DNA of 64,000 nucleotides from positions 186,001 through 250,000 of the forward strand of contig JAGAVJ010000027.1 in assembly GCA_017942005.1 (NCBI GenBank), read 5' to 3'. This DNA comes from Clostridia bacterium. Its GTDB lineage: Bacteria > Bacillota > Clostridia > Oscillospirales > CAG-272. Shown here piece by piece: positions 8,937 through 16,463 of this stretch; within the stretch, counting starts at the first letter, position 1; each line of letters begins with the position of its first letter. The notes under the pieces were generated by a model, which saw only the letters and a program-made list of their open reading frames with translations, was not told where the DNA came from and made no database searches. The position numbers were made by a program, and so were the translations under genes.

Positions 8937-8978
8937 AAGCATCAGCAGAGAGTTGCCTTGCTGAGACTTTATCCTTTT
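8937..8978 (+). terminator. Hairpin between XRE/TPR and MFS genes
   Basis: GATAAAG..CAGCA and TGCTG..CTTTATC pair. A CTTTTTG run follows on the plus strand only. It sits beyond the stop codon of the minus-strand regulator gene. Confidence 0.5.
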
Positions 8979-8984
8979 TGTTGA

Positions 8985-10079
8985 TTATTTAGTGCGCCAA
9001 TTACCGGCATACTCCGAAAGATGTTCTTTGATTTTTATGAATTCTGCTTTTCCGCGTACTTTATCAAAAACACTGCTTTCCATTTTTTTGAGTAACTGAG
9101 CCGCCGCATTTTCAGAAACATTTGTACTCCAACTGCCACGAACCATGCCACGAAAAACGAGAGATGTGCAAGCTTCATTTACGGATGTAATAAATTTAAT
9201 CGCATGTTCTGCTGCCAAAGAAAGATGATATAAAGCTTTTTCATGATCTTCTGTTTTGGCATAATAAAAGGCTTGTTCACGATGTGTATCAGAGAGATGT
9301 GTGTGATAAAAACCAAAATCCCCATTTTCAAAAAGTAAATGTAAAAATGCAATACGTTTGTCACGAAGAATGGCATCCTCTTCCGGCGTGTAAGCCATTT
9401 CTCCAGAATCTAATTGGGTTTGCATATAAAACAATCTGTTAGATAGATGCTGAAGCAAAGTTTCAGCCTCACTCTGTTTGGAAGCATATGCTTTATCCCC
9501 AGAATAAACGCGGCTAAGCAGCATTTCTTGTGAAACAGCCATAAACGGCATTGATTCTGCCAGTTTTACGGCTTCATCTAATCTGCCAATATCACGATAC
9601 GAAAAACATAAAACTTGAATTGCACCGTGTCGTTGATAATCTTTCGTACTTTGTTCAAGGATTTTTTCTCCCCATTTTATAGCTTCATCGAGATATTTAC
9701 GATCTCCCGTAACATCCTTTTGCCAAGATGAAACATACATAAGATTATAAATAATGTCACAATTGTCTGGATACTTTTGAAGCCCATCTTCTAAAATCTT
9801 GCGGGCTTTCTCCAAATACCCTCTTTTTGAAAACTTGTCAGCTTCATCACAAATTGCATCAATCGCTTCCTGCCTGAGGGTGAGGTCAATGCCTAAAAGT
9901 TCATCAGAAGTAATGTTGAACAGGTTACACAACGGGGCAATGAGGGAAATATCCGGCATTGCCATATCGGTTTCCCAGCGACTAATTGCTTGTGGAGAAA
10001 TTGACAAAATTTCAGCAAGCTGTTCTTGTGTCATATCATACTTATGACGAAGGTCTTTTATTGTTTTCCCAAAACTCAT
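8985..10079 (-). CDS. XRE-family regulator with TPR-like C-terminal half
   Basis: A 364-residue protein with an N-terminal Cro/C1-type helix-turn-helix (residues 1-65, motif MTQEQLAEILSISPQAISRW). The remainder is helical: repeats such as ARKILEDGLQKYPDNCDIIYNL and ALYHLSLAAEHA suggest TPR units. By family such proteins are cytoplasmic transcription regulators, often sensing a peptide or partner protein. The start at 10079 has GGAGG nine bases upstream. It is paralogous in architecture to the gene at 11200-12267. The target is unknown; the neighbouring MFS gene is a candidate. Confidence 0.85.
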   Translation of the reverse strand: MSFGKTIKDLRHKYDMTQEQLAEILSISPQAISRWETDMAMPDISLIAPLCNLFNITSDELLGIDLTLRQEAIDAICDEADKFSKRGYLEKARKILEDGLQKYPDNCDIIYNLMYVSSWQKDVTGDRKYLDEAIKWGEKILEQSTKDYQRHGAIQVLCFSYRDIGRLDEAVKLAESMPFMAVSQEMLLSRVYSGDKAYASKQSEAETLLQHLSNRLFYMQTQLDSGEMAYTPEEDAILRDKRIAFLHLLFENGDFGFYHTHLSDTHREQAFYYAKTEDHEKALYHLSLAAEHAIKFITSVNEACTSLVFRGMVRGSWSTNVSENAAAQLLKKMESSVFDKVRGKAEFIKIKEHLSEYAGNWRTK

Positions 10080-10123
10080 ACTATAATCCTCCAATAAAAT
10101 GCTTTTCAACCGGCTGTGAATAT

Positions 10124-10152
10124 ATTATACAATAAGATTTTGCAGTTGTCTA
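10124..10152 (-). promoter_or_regulatory. Promoter of the XRE/TPR gene
   Basis: On the minus strand, TAGACA, 17 bases, TATAAT. Confidence 0.75.
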
Positions 10153-10205
10153 TATCCTGTTAATTGATAAAAATTCAATTTTAAATTGTTTTTACAAATC
10201 ATATT

Positions 10206-10331
10206 GGCGGCTATACTAATTTCTTGCTATAAAAATTTAGACACTCAAATAAAACAAATAATCCGAACGCTTCTCCTAATAAAAGAATGTTCGGATTATT
10301 TTTCAAGTGATCGGAATGTCAAGATATGATT
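10206..10331. repeat. Left direct repeat with tRNA-Pro 3' fragment
   Basis: It matches 12298-12421 along its whole length (most positions identical by eye), including the ATAATCCGAAC...GTTCGGATTAT hairpin that terminates tRNA-Pro. At its right end (10308-10331) a mutated copy of the last 20 or so bases of tRNA-Pro remains. The two copies bracket a 2-kb segment with the NUDIX and XRE/TPR genes, as attachment-site repeats do. Confidence 0.7.
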
Positions 10332-10403
10332 TCCTTAGCTTTATGAAAAGCAGCTAATTTCTCAATTGCAGCATCAATCTCTTTGCATATAAAAAATCGG
10401 AAT

Positions 10404-10895
10404 TTATATATGCAATTCTTTGATTAATTGCATCGTTCTTTCAGATGCCATTTCATGCTCACGCATTTCCAATAAAACATCTCTATCTACCCATCGGTAA
10501 TCAACGGTTTCCCCTTCTTGCAGAATAATTGAATCTTTATCACAATCCGTAACACACAAGTATTCTATATAGAAAGTATGATGTCCGTCATGTACGATTT
10601 TTTTTATTTCTTTTATATCTTCAGCGATTAATCCTGTTTCTTCGTTTAATTCTCGGATAGCACACATTAAAGGATTTTCGCCCTTCAGTGCAGAACCGCC
10701 TGCGGTCACTTCCCACCTGCCGCCTAAATGCTTCCGAAAATCTCTTTGCATTAGTAAATATGTACCATCCATGTGTTTTACGATGATTTCGCAAACCAAA
10801 TGATACATACCATCTGGAATCGCTTCACCTCTAATCAGCGTAACGCCATCTACTTTATTCAAATGATTGTCATATGCATCCCACAATTCAACCAT
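10404..10895 (-). CDS. NUDIX hydrolase
   Basis: A 163-residue NUDIX-superfamily pyrophosphohydrolase. The Nudix box spans G67-L89 (GSALKGE...RELNEETGL) with E73, R81, E82, E85 and E86 in place for metal and diphosphate binding. The N-terminal 30 residues (VELWDAYDNHLNKV) resemble the isopentenyl-diphosphate isomerase/YfcD-like NUDIX subgroup. The substrate is not predictable. The start at 10895 was preferred because GAGGTG lies just upstream. It lies inside the islet bounded by the tRNA-Pro-derived direct repeats and has its own promoter. Confidence 0.88.
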   Translation of the reverse strand: MVELWDAYDNHLNKVDGVTLIRGEAIPDGMYHLVCEIIVKHMDGTYLLMQRDFRKHLGGRWEVTAGGSALKGENPLMCAIRELNEETGLIAEDIKEIKKIVHDGHHTFYIEYLCVTDCDKDSIILQEGETVDYRWVDRDVLLEMREHEMASERTMQLIKELHI

Positions 10896-10930
10896 AAAAA
10901 CACCTCTGCAACGTTCCATTTATCGTTTTA

Positions 10931-10959
10931 ATTATACCATGAAATTATAAAATTTTCAA
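10931..10959 (-). promoter_or_regulatory. Promoter of the NUDIX gene
   Basis: On the minus strand, TTGAAA, 17 bases, TATAAT. Confidence 0.75.
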
Positions 10960-11029
10960 CCATTCCAACTGTTTCGTTTTACCATTAAAAAAGAAAATTC
11001 TTTGAAATAAGGGCTTTCGGGCAAAAAGA

Positions 11030-11075
11030 AAAGCCTCGGCAGGGAGTTTCCTTGTCGAAGCTGATTTTATTTCTG
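11030..11075. terminator. Terminator-like hairpin without an upstream gene
   Basis: GCCTCGGCA...TTGTCGAAGC (imperfect), then GATTTTATTTC. Its core GGGAGTTTCCTTGTCG resembles the hairpins at 12272 and 8937. No intact gene precedes it on the plus strand, so it may be a relic. Confidence 0.4.
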
Positions 11076-11199
11076 CTGTTCAAAATAATTAACCGTTAGT
11101 TAAATCATTGTTGCCTACGCTTCGCTTGTAAAAGGGGAAATTTATGATATAATATAATCAGAAACGGGCCTGTTAACTTTACCTACAAGGAGAATGATT

Positions 11200-12267
11200 A
11201 TGGAATTGAATATTGGAATGAACATTAAGCGGTTGCGCCTTGCTAAAGGATTGACGCAGGAGCAGCTTGCAGAGCTTTTGACGATCTCAACAGCGGCAGT
11301 GAGTAAATGGGAAGCTAAAAACACCTATCCAGATATCACGATGTTATTTCCTCTTGCGGAGATATTTGGCGTTACCGTTGACGAGCTTTTAGGCTATGAT
11401 GAAGCGAAGGCAAAGGCGGATGTGGACAAAATACTTGCCGAATATCACCGTTTATATGTAGATGGTAGATTCAGCGAGGGCAAAGATTTGATTATCACCG
11501 CGCGAAAGAAATATCCCCATGACTACCGCATTATGAATAAGTATATGTGGGATATTGCTGGTGGAAGTGCCGGAAATGATTCTCAAACTTTGCTGAAGAA
11601 CAAGGACGAATTGACGCAGTTGTGCGACTGTATTTTAGAAGGTTGTACCCAAGATGATCTTCGCGCCGAAGCCATCAATATGAAAGCAAAATTGCTTCAT
11701 GCGGCGGGTGATACCAATGCAGCTCTTGAAATTCTATCAAAACTTCCCGCATGGTACGCTCCGATAGTTAAAGAGCAACTTTTCGGAAAAGATACTGCTG
11801 AATATCGTTATTGGAACAAAAAGAATTGCTATGGTCTGATGGATGCAATGTCTATCAAACTTGCTCGCATCATTCGTTTCGACCCTACGCTTTCGGTTGC
11901 GGAAAAGCTTGAACGTCTTGAACCGATGGCAGAAGCCTTTGCGGAAATGAGTCAAAAGCAAGACCTTGAATTCTGCTGCATTGGAGAAGAATCCATATAC
12001 GCTATTTTGGCGGGTATGCTTACGGCTGACAATGCCTCGATTGATGATGTAATTCGCATAAGAGAAAAGCAATTTGCGTCAATGAAAAAAATGATGGCTC
12101 TTGCAAAATCCGATGAAGTTCTCGCGGAACAGATCAAAACCACATATAAAACCGATGATATGCAGACTTGGCTTTTGAATAGACTTTTGAACTCTCCGCA
12201 TCCTCAATTTGCAAAACTTCGTGAAAACCCGAAGTATATGGAAATGCTCAGTAAGTGGTCAAGATAA
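11200..12267 (+). CDS. XRE-family regulator with TPR-like C-terminal half
   Basis: A 355-residue protein whose N-terminal helix-turn-helix (MNIKRLRLAKGLTQEQLAEL, then STAAVSKWE) occupies residues 7-60. The rest is a helical, probably TPR-type, region (DGRFSEGKDLIITARKKYP, ALEILSKLPAWYAPIV). It shares architecture with the gene at 8985-10079. ATG 11200 is preferred over 11194 because AAGGAG then has seven bases of spacing. A TATAAT box at 11149 and a terminator at 12272 make it monocistronic. It is the right-hand cargo gene of the tRNA-Pro islet. Confidence 0.86.
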   Translation: MELNIGMNIKRLRLAKGLTQEQLAELLTISTAAVSKWEAKNTYPDITMLFPLAEIFGVTVDELLGYDEAKAKADVDKILAEYHRLYVDGRFSEGKDLIITARKKYPHDYRIMNKYMWDIAGGSAGNDSQTLLKNKDELTQLCDCILEGCTQDDLRAEAINMKAKLLHAAGDTNAALEILSKLPAWYAPIVKEQLFGKDTAEYRYWNKKNCYGLMDAMSIKLARIIRFDPTLSVAEKLERLEPMAEAFAEMSQKQDLEFCCIGEESIYAILAGMLTADNASIDDVIRIREKQFASMKKMMALAKSDEVLAEQIKTTYKTDDMQTWLLNRLLNSPHPQFAKLRENPKYMEMLSKWSR

Positions 12268-12271
12268 AGTT

Positions 12272-12309
12272 AGCCTCCGATAGGGAAAATCCTTGTCGGA
12301 GGCTATTTT
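12272..12309 (+). terminator. Terminator of the XRE/TPR gene
   Basis: AGCCTCCGA...TCGGAGGCT followed by ATTTTC, directly after the stop codon. Confidence 0.75.
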
Positions 12310-12421
12310 CATTTCTTGCTATTAAAATTGGGATACTCAAATAAAACAAATAATCCGAACGACTCTCCAAGTAAGAGAATGTTCGGATTATTTTCACATG
12401 GTCGGAATGACAGGATTTGAA
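12298..12421. repeat. Right direct repeat overlapping the tRNA-Pro 3' end
   Basis: The counterpart of 10206-10331. It includes the tRNA-Pro terminator hairpin and the intact tRNA 3' end. Confidence 0.7.
12342..12392 (-). terminator. Terminator of tRNA-Pro
   Basis: On the minus strand, AATAATCCGAAC...GTTCGGATTATT, then TGTTTT. It lies about 10 bases beyond the tRNA 3' end. Confidence 0.8.
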
Positions 12422-12474
12422 CCTGCGACATCCTGCTCCCAAAGCAGGCGCGCTACCAACTGCGCTACATCCCG
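12399..12474 (-). tRNA. tRNA-Pro (UGG)
   Basis: 76 nt including an encoded CCA. The acceptor stem is CGGGATG/CATTCCG. The anticodon arm CCTGC-TTTGGGA-GCAGG gives anticodon TGG. The T arm contains GGTTCAAATCC. Its 3' end is duplicated at 10308-10331. Confidence 0.97.
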
Positions 12475-12482
12475 ATACTTAT

Positions 12483-12511
12483 ATTATATCATATTCCGAT
12501 AACGATGTCAA
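12483..12511 (-). promoter_or_regulatory. Promoter of tRNA-Pro
   Basis: On the minus strand, TTGACA, 17 bases, TATAAT. Confidence 0.88.
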
Positions 12512-12532
12512 GTAGTAAATTTGAAAAACCTA

Positions 12533-12561
12533 TTGACAATTCATAAAATCTGTGCTATACT
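12533..12561 (+). promoter_or_regulatory. Promoter of the lysine operon
   Basis: TTGACA (12533-12538), 17 bases, TATACT (12556-12561). It lies about 25 bases ahead of the lysine aptamer. Confidence 0.9.
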
Positions 12562-12585
12562 ATACTCGATCATATGAATAGAAAT

Positions 12586-12760
12586 GATAGAGGCGCAGCT
12601 GACCATCAGTCCCGAGTATTTGATACAGTTCTCCGCGGAACGGTGAATATTCGCAAAAGGGGTGGCTGCCGAAGGGAAACCGCAGCGGAGGTTTTTCCTG
12701 GTTTCGTCAAGAAGATTGGCGAAACTGTCGGACAGAAACCGTTTTGTCCGGAGCGCTATC
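12586..12760 (+). promoter_or_regulatory. Lysine riboswitch (L-box) aptamer
   Basis: The closing stem is GATAG (12586-12590) with CTATC (12756-12760). Conserved L-box pieces occur in order: AGAGGCGCAG, GAGTATT, CAAAAGGGGTGGC, GCCGAAG and a CTGTCGGACAG arm. It precedes dapA, the classic target. Lysine binding should favour the downstream terminator. Confidence 0.93.
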
Positions 12761-12839
12761 AGAAAAAATTCCTCAAACGAAGAAGCAACGGCGTTTCCAC
12801 GCATGAGGGTGTAACAGGTTGTCTTTTCTTCCTTTGAGT

Positions 12840-12875
12840 CCGATGTGTATGGAGAAATACGTATCGGTGTTTTTT
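12840..12875 (+). terminator. Lysine-riboswitch terminator
   Basis: CCGATGTGTAT and ATACGTATCGG form an 11-bp stem (two G-U pairs), followed by TGTTTTTT. A second stem, TGACAGCC/GGCTGTCA at 12905-12937 with TTTCTTTT, follows before dapA. Confidence 0.88.
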
Positions 12876-12973
12876 CAGAACAAAATTTTTGAAAAAGATT
12901 TTTCTGACAGCCTGCGGACGAAGTTCTGCGGCTGTCATTTCTTTTGACTGAAATAAAGGAAGGAAACAACGAT

Positions 12974-13864
12974 ATGAAGAAAAACACAATTTTTGAAGGC
13001 GCGGCTACCGCACTGATTACCCCTCTGACACCGGATGGAGTGGATTATGAAAACTTTGGACGCTTGATTGACTGGCAGATTGCATCTGGAATTGATGCGC
13101 TGGTCATTGCAGGAACAACCGGTGAAGGCTCCACGCTGACCGATGAGGAACACCGTGAGGTACTCCGTTTTGCCGCAGAACGTGCAGCAGGACGTGTACC
13201 GATGATTGCAGGTACCGGTTCCAACGATACTGCTTATGCAATCGAATTGACGCAGTATGCATGTACAGTCGGATATGACGCCATGCTGGTTGTAACGCCG
13301 TATTACAACAAGGCAACCCAGAAGGGCTTGATCAAGATGTATGAAACCATCGCGGATGCCTCCACAAAACCGCTGGTGCTTTACAATGTCCCCTCCAGAA
13401 CCGGCGTTGCGATTCAGCCTGCCACGTATGCGGCACTTGCAGAACACCCGATGATCGCTGCAATCAAGGAAGCAAACGGAGACATTTCCAAAGTTGCGGA
13501 AACCATCGCACGGGTAGGTGACAAGCTCGACATCTATTCCGGAAATGATGACCAGATTGTTCCGATTCTGTCCCTTGGCGGCAAAGGCGTCATCTCCGTT
13601 TTGTCCAACCTTCTTCCGTATGAAACCTCACAGATCGTCAAAAAGTTCATGGCTGGCGATGTCCGCGGCGCTGCAAAAATGCAGCTGGACTATCTGCCCC
13701 TAATTTCCGCACTTTTCTGTGAAGTCAATCCAATTCCCGTCAAAGCGGCCATGCATGCTATGGGATACTGCGATGATACGATTCGTCTGCCGCTGACGCC
13801 AATGGAGGAGGCAAATCGCGAAACATTGCTCGCACAAATGAAAAAGCACGGTATTCTTGCATAA
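12974..13864 (+). CDS. dapA: 4-hydroxy-tetrahydrodipicolinate synthase
   Basis: It condenses pyruvate with aspartate semialdehyde, the first committed step to diaminopimelate and lysine. 296 residues, full length, TIM barrel. G47-T48-T49-G50 (pyruvate carboxylate site), Tyr137 and Arg142 (LYNVPSRTG), and Schiff-base Lys165 (AIKEANGD) are all present. The start has AAGGAA nine bases upstream. It is the first gene of dapA-dapB-ddh-lysA, under a lysine riboswitch. A terminator-like hairpin after the gene may reduce expression of the distal genes. Confidence 0.97.
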   Translation: MKKNTIFEGAATALITPLTPDGVDYENFGRLIDWQIASGIDALVIAGTTGEGSTLTDEEHREVLRFAAERAAGRVPMIAGTGSNDTAYAIELTQYACTVGYDAMLVVTPYYNKATQKGLIKMYETIADASTKPLVLYNVPSRTGVAIQPATYAALAEHPMIAAIKEANGDISKVAETIARVGDKLDIYSGNDDQIVPILSLGGKGVISVLSNLLPYETSQIVKKFMAGDVRGAAKMQLDYLPLISALFCEVNPIPVKAAMHAMGYCDDTIRLPLTPMEEANRETLLAQMKKHGILA

Positions 13865-13870
13865 TATCAG

Positions 13871-13943
13871 GCAGGCGATTCTGCATGCCTTCCATGCAAG
13901 TATAACATATCGCTGTTGTGCAAAAGCTTCGCCTGCATTTTTT
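13871..13943 (+). terminator. Intra-operon terminator after dapA
   Basis: GCAGGCGA (13871-13878) pairs with TCGCCTGC (13929-13936), followed by ATTTTTT. An inner CATGCC/GCATG stem lies in the loop. It implies partial termination before dapB. Confidence 0.75.
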
Positions 13944-14100
13944 CTGTTTTTTTCATTTTTTAGGGAACTTTTTCCTGTTTTCTGCGTCTAATTCTATATA
14001 AAGATTTTTTATCAGGAAATCAAACGAAACCAGCCGCAGAAAAAGTGGAGAAGCTCTTGCCTAAGTGATAAAAATTCACAGCAATTCAACTTCAACGCAA

Positions 14101-14164
14101 GAAAGGAACTTCTTTTGCCTGTGCAGCACATGCTGCATACACAAAAGTTATGGTCATAATCATG
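14101..14164 (+). promoter_or_regulatory. SD-hairpin-start element 1 (dapB)
   Basis: GAAAGGA (14101-14107) is followed by an outer stem AAC..TTTTG/CAAAA..GTT and an inner stem TGCAGCA-ca-TGCTGCA. ATGGTCATAATC and ATG 14162 come immediately after. In linear sequence the SD is 42 bases from ATG 14150, too far for normal use. Folding the hairpin would close that distance. Confidence 0.75.
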
Positions 14165-14932
14165 AATTTCATCATCCACGGATCTGCCGGCAGGATGGGG
14201 CAGAATCTGATCACCGCTGTAAACAAATCCGGTCACAGTGTTTGTGCTGGTATCGACGTGTATTATAAGGATCACAAAGCAGCGGAAGCATTCCATACGT
14301 TTCCGGAAATTGCAGACTGCACGCAGGAAATTGCTGCTTTGGCAGACTGTATCATCGATTTTTCAAATCATGTCACAACGGTTCCGCTCCTGCAGTGGGC
14401 AGTTGCACATAAAAAACCAGTTATGCTTGCTACTACGGGGCAAACCGCAGAAGAAAAAGCATTTATTGAAGAAGCGGCAAAGGAAATTCCGATTTTCCGT
14501 GCATCCAACATGTCGCTTGGCATCGCAACACTGATTTCGCTTGTAAAAACAGCCGTTTGTATGTTCCCAGATGCCGATATTGAAATTGTGGAAACCCATC
14601 ATAATCAAAAGCTCGACGTTCCGTCCGGTACGGCGCTGTCACTGGCAGAAGCGGTCAAGTCCGTTCGTGAAGAATCCGAATTTGTTGTCGGCCGTCATGA
14701 AAATGGCAAGCGCAGAAAAGAAGAAGTAGGCATTCATTCCCTGCGGCTGGGCAATGTCGTCGGCATTCATGAAGTGGTCATTTCTACCGGAAATGAAACC
14801 ATCACCTTGAAGCACGAAGCACACAGCCGTGCCGTATTTGCAGACGGCGCCGTTCTTGCCGCAGCATATCTTTCAGAATGCGAAAATCCGGGTATCTACA
14901 CCATGGACGACCTTGTGGCGACCTGTAAGTAA
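14162..14932 (+). CDS. dapB: 4-hydroxy-tetrahydrodipicolinate reductase
   Basis: The NAD(P)H-dependent second enzyme of lysine and diaminopimelate synthesis, 256 residues. The nucleotide loop GSAGRMGQ is near residue 6, followed by DFSNH. The catalytic signature HHNQKLDVPSGTA carries the conserved His pair and Lys. Two in-frame starts exist. ATG 14150 (giving MVII before MNF) abuts the 3' arm of the SD-hairpin element, and ATG 14162 gives the usual family N-terminus. I chose 14162 but 14150 is possible. Confidence 0.95.
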   Translation: MNFIIHGSAGRMGQNLITAVNKSGHSVCAGIDVYYKDHKAAEAFHTFPEIADCTQEIAALADCIIDFSNHVTTVPLLQWAVAHKKPVMLATTGQTAEEKAFIEEAAKEIPIFRASNMSLGIATLISLVKTAVCMFPDADIEIVETHHNQKLDVPSGTALSLAEAVKSVREESEFVVGRHENGKRRKEEVGIHSLRLGNVVGIHEVVISTGNETITLKHEAHSRAVFADGAVLAAAYLSECENPGIYTMDDLVATCK

Positions 14933-14937
14933 CCATT

Positions 14938-14953
14938 TGTGTATCGTTTTACA
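14938..14953. repeat. TGTGTATCG-type palindrome copy
   Basis: TGTGTATCGTTTTACA, five bases after the dapB stop. Confidence 0.5.
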
Positions 14954-15115
14954 TTCATATTTCAGTATGTATACCCCGCCGAATGTAAAACGTTTTACAA
15001 AACATTTCAGTGATCAGTACGAAATAAAAAAACATCAAAAGCAGTCAGAAAAACAACTTTTCATAGAAATGATTTTCCTGTATAGGTGCTTTTGTCTATA
15101 CCACAACAAAGAAAA

Positions 15116-15175
15116 GAAAGGAAACCTTCGCACCGTTCAGCAAAGCTGAACAAGCGAAGTTATGGTTATCATATG
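15116..15175 (+). promoter_or_regulatory. SD-hairpin-start element 2 (ddh)
   Basis: GAAAGGA (15116-15122). Outer stem CTTCGC/GCGAAG and inner perfect stem GTTCAGC-aaa-GCTGAAC. Then ATGGTTATCATATG: a four-codon open frame (Met-Val-Ile-Ile-stop, 15162-15176) whose TGA overlaps ATG 15173 of ddh. This suggests translational coupling. Confidence 0.78.
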
Positions 15176-16156
15176 ATCCGCATTGCAATTGCCGGATACG
15201 GCAACTTAGGACGCGGCACGGAACTTGCCGTTCAAAAAAATCCCGATATGCAGCTTGTCGCAGTCTTTTCCAGACGCGATCCCCAAACAGTCAAGCTCCT
15301 TGACCCCACCGTCCCCGTATACCGTTTAGAGGACGCAGCTGCACACAAAGATGAAGTTGACATTTTAATCATCTGCGGCGGCAGTGCCACAGACCTTCCG
15401 GAGATGACTCCGGCTTTGGCAAAGGATTTCAATGTCATCGACAGCTTTGATACCCATGCAAACATAACAAGTCACTTTGCAAACGTAGACAATGCCGCAA
15501 AGGCTTCCGGTCATATCGCAATGATTTCCGTCGGATGGGACCCCGGTATGTTCTCAATTGCGCGTCTTTATGGCATGTCTGTTTTACCGGACGGCGCTGA
15601 TTATACCTTCTGGGGACGCGGTGTTTCCCAGGGACATTCCGACGCCATCCGCCGGATTCCCGGTGTGCTGGATGCAAGACAGTATACCGTTCCGGTTCCA
15701 AGTGCGCTGGAACGTGTACGCAGCGGTGAGCAGCCAGAGCTGACCACAAGAGAAAAGCATACCCGTGAATGCTATGTGGTTGCAGAAGAAGGCGCAGATA
15801 AAAAGGCAATTGAAGAAGCCATTGTAACAATGCCCAACTACTTTGCCGACTACGATACCACAGTCAACTTCATTTCCATGGAAGAACTGCATGAAAAACA
15901 CATGGGCATTCCGCATGGCGGTATGGTCATTCGTTCCGGCAAAACCGGCGCAGACAATGAAAACACACATGTCATCGAATATAAGCTGACACTGGACTCC
16001 AATCCGGAATTTACCGCATCTGTGATTGCAGCATTTGCACGTGCAGCGTATCGTATGCATACACGCGGAGTCGTCGGCTGCAAGACCGTATTTGATGTGG
16101 CGCCGATTGATCTGGCTCCGGTCTCAGCAGAAGAAGCACGCGCACATCTCCTCTGA
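15173..16156 (+). CDS. ddh: meso-Diaminopimelate D-dehydrogenase
   Basis: An NADP-dependent enzyme that makes meso-diaminopimelate from tetrahydrodipicolinate in a single step, bypassing the acylated dapD/dapE branches. 327 residues, family length. N-terminal GYGNLGRGTELA (cofactor), then FSRRDP, FDTHANI and SVGWDPGMFSIAR typical of the family. The N-terminus matches the family from ATG 15173. The start is embedded in SD-hairpin element 2 and overlaps a four-codon leader frame. No dapD, dapL or dapE lies in this cluster. Confidence 0.96.
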   Translation: MIRIAIAGYGNLGRGTELAVQKNPDMQLVAVFSRRDPQTVKLLDPTVPVYRLEDAAAHKDEVDILIICGGSATDLPEMTPALAKDFNVIDSFDTHANITSHFANVDNAAKASGHIAMISVGWDPGMFSIARLYGMSVLPDGADYTFWGRGVSQGHSDAIRRIPGVLDARQYTVPVPSALERVRSGEQPELTTREKHTRECYVVAEEGADKKAIEEAIVTMPNYFADYDTTVNFISMEELHEKHMGIPHGGMVIRSGKTGADNENTHVIEYKLTLDSNPEFTASVIAAFARAAYRMHTRGVVGCKTVFDVAPIDLAPVSAEEARAHLL

Positions 16157-16248
16157 TACAGGCATTGCGTCATTTTACAGGTTTTCAGTCGATATTTACA
16201 ATAAAAGAAAGACACCCTGTAAATGTGACTACCTGCATAGCCATATAA

Positions 16249-16346
16249 GTCTGAAAATAAATTTTCAGACCGTGTTTTGTGACTTCGTCACAACTCCACA
16301 ATAAGAGGAGATAACTTTCACATTCGTGAAAGTTATGGTCATATAA
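16249..16346 (+). promoter_or_regulatory. SD-hairpin-start element 3, long form
   Basis: A full-length copy with the following parts in order. Hairpin A is GTCTGAAAAT-aa-ATTTTCAGAC. CGTGTTTT follows. Hairpin B is GTGAC-ttc-GTCAC. CTCC can pair with GGAG of the SD (16305-16312). Hairpin C is AACTTTCAC-attc-GTGAAAGTT. ATGGTCATATAA closes it (Met-Val-Ile-stop, 16335-16346). The next gene, lysA, starts 118 bases on with its own SD, so this copy heads only a tripeptide frame. Confidence 0.75.
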
Positions 16347-16384
16347 ATGTATATGCTTCTTTGTTTATTTGTATATCGTTTAAA

Positions 16385-16440
16385 GTTTTTTGAAAGGGGT
16401 TTGGGGAAAATCTTTTTTGAGGGAAAAGTTTTCCCCAAAT
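16385..16440. repeat. Hairpin arm repeat (AAAGTTTT/GGGGAAAA class)
   Basis: GGGGAAAATCTTTT...GAGGGAAAAGTTTTCCCC, akin to the arms of the inverted-repeat elements at 50701 and 59914. Confidence 0.5.
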
Positions 16441-16463
16441 TGTTTATATAAGGAAGGAATCCT

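Noticed and set aside
14101..14149. The hairpins after SDs as ordinary transcription terminators
   Set aside because: They lack T-runs, lie between SD and start codon, and are followed directly by ATG in copy after copy.
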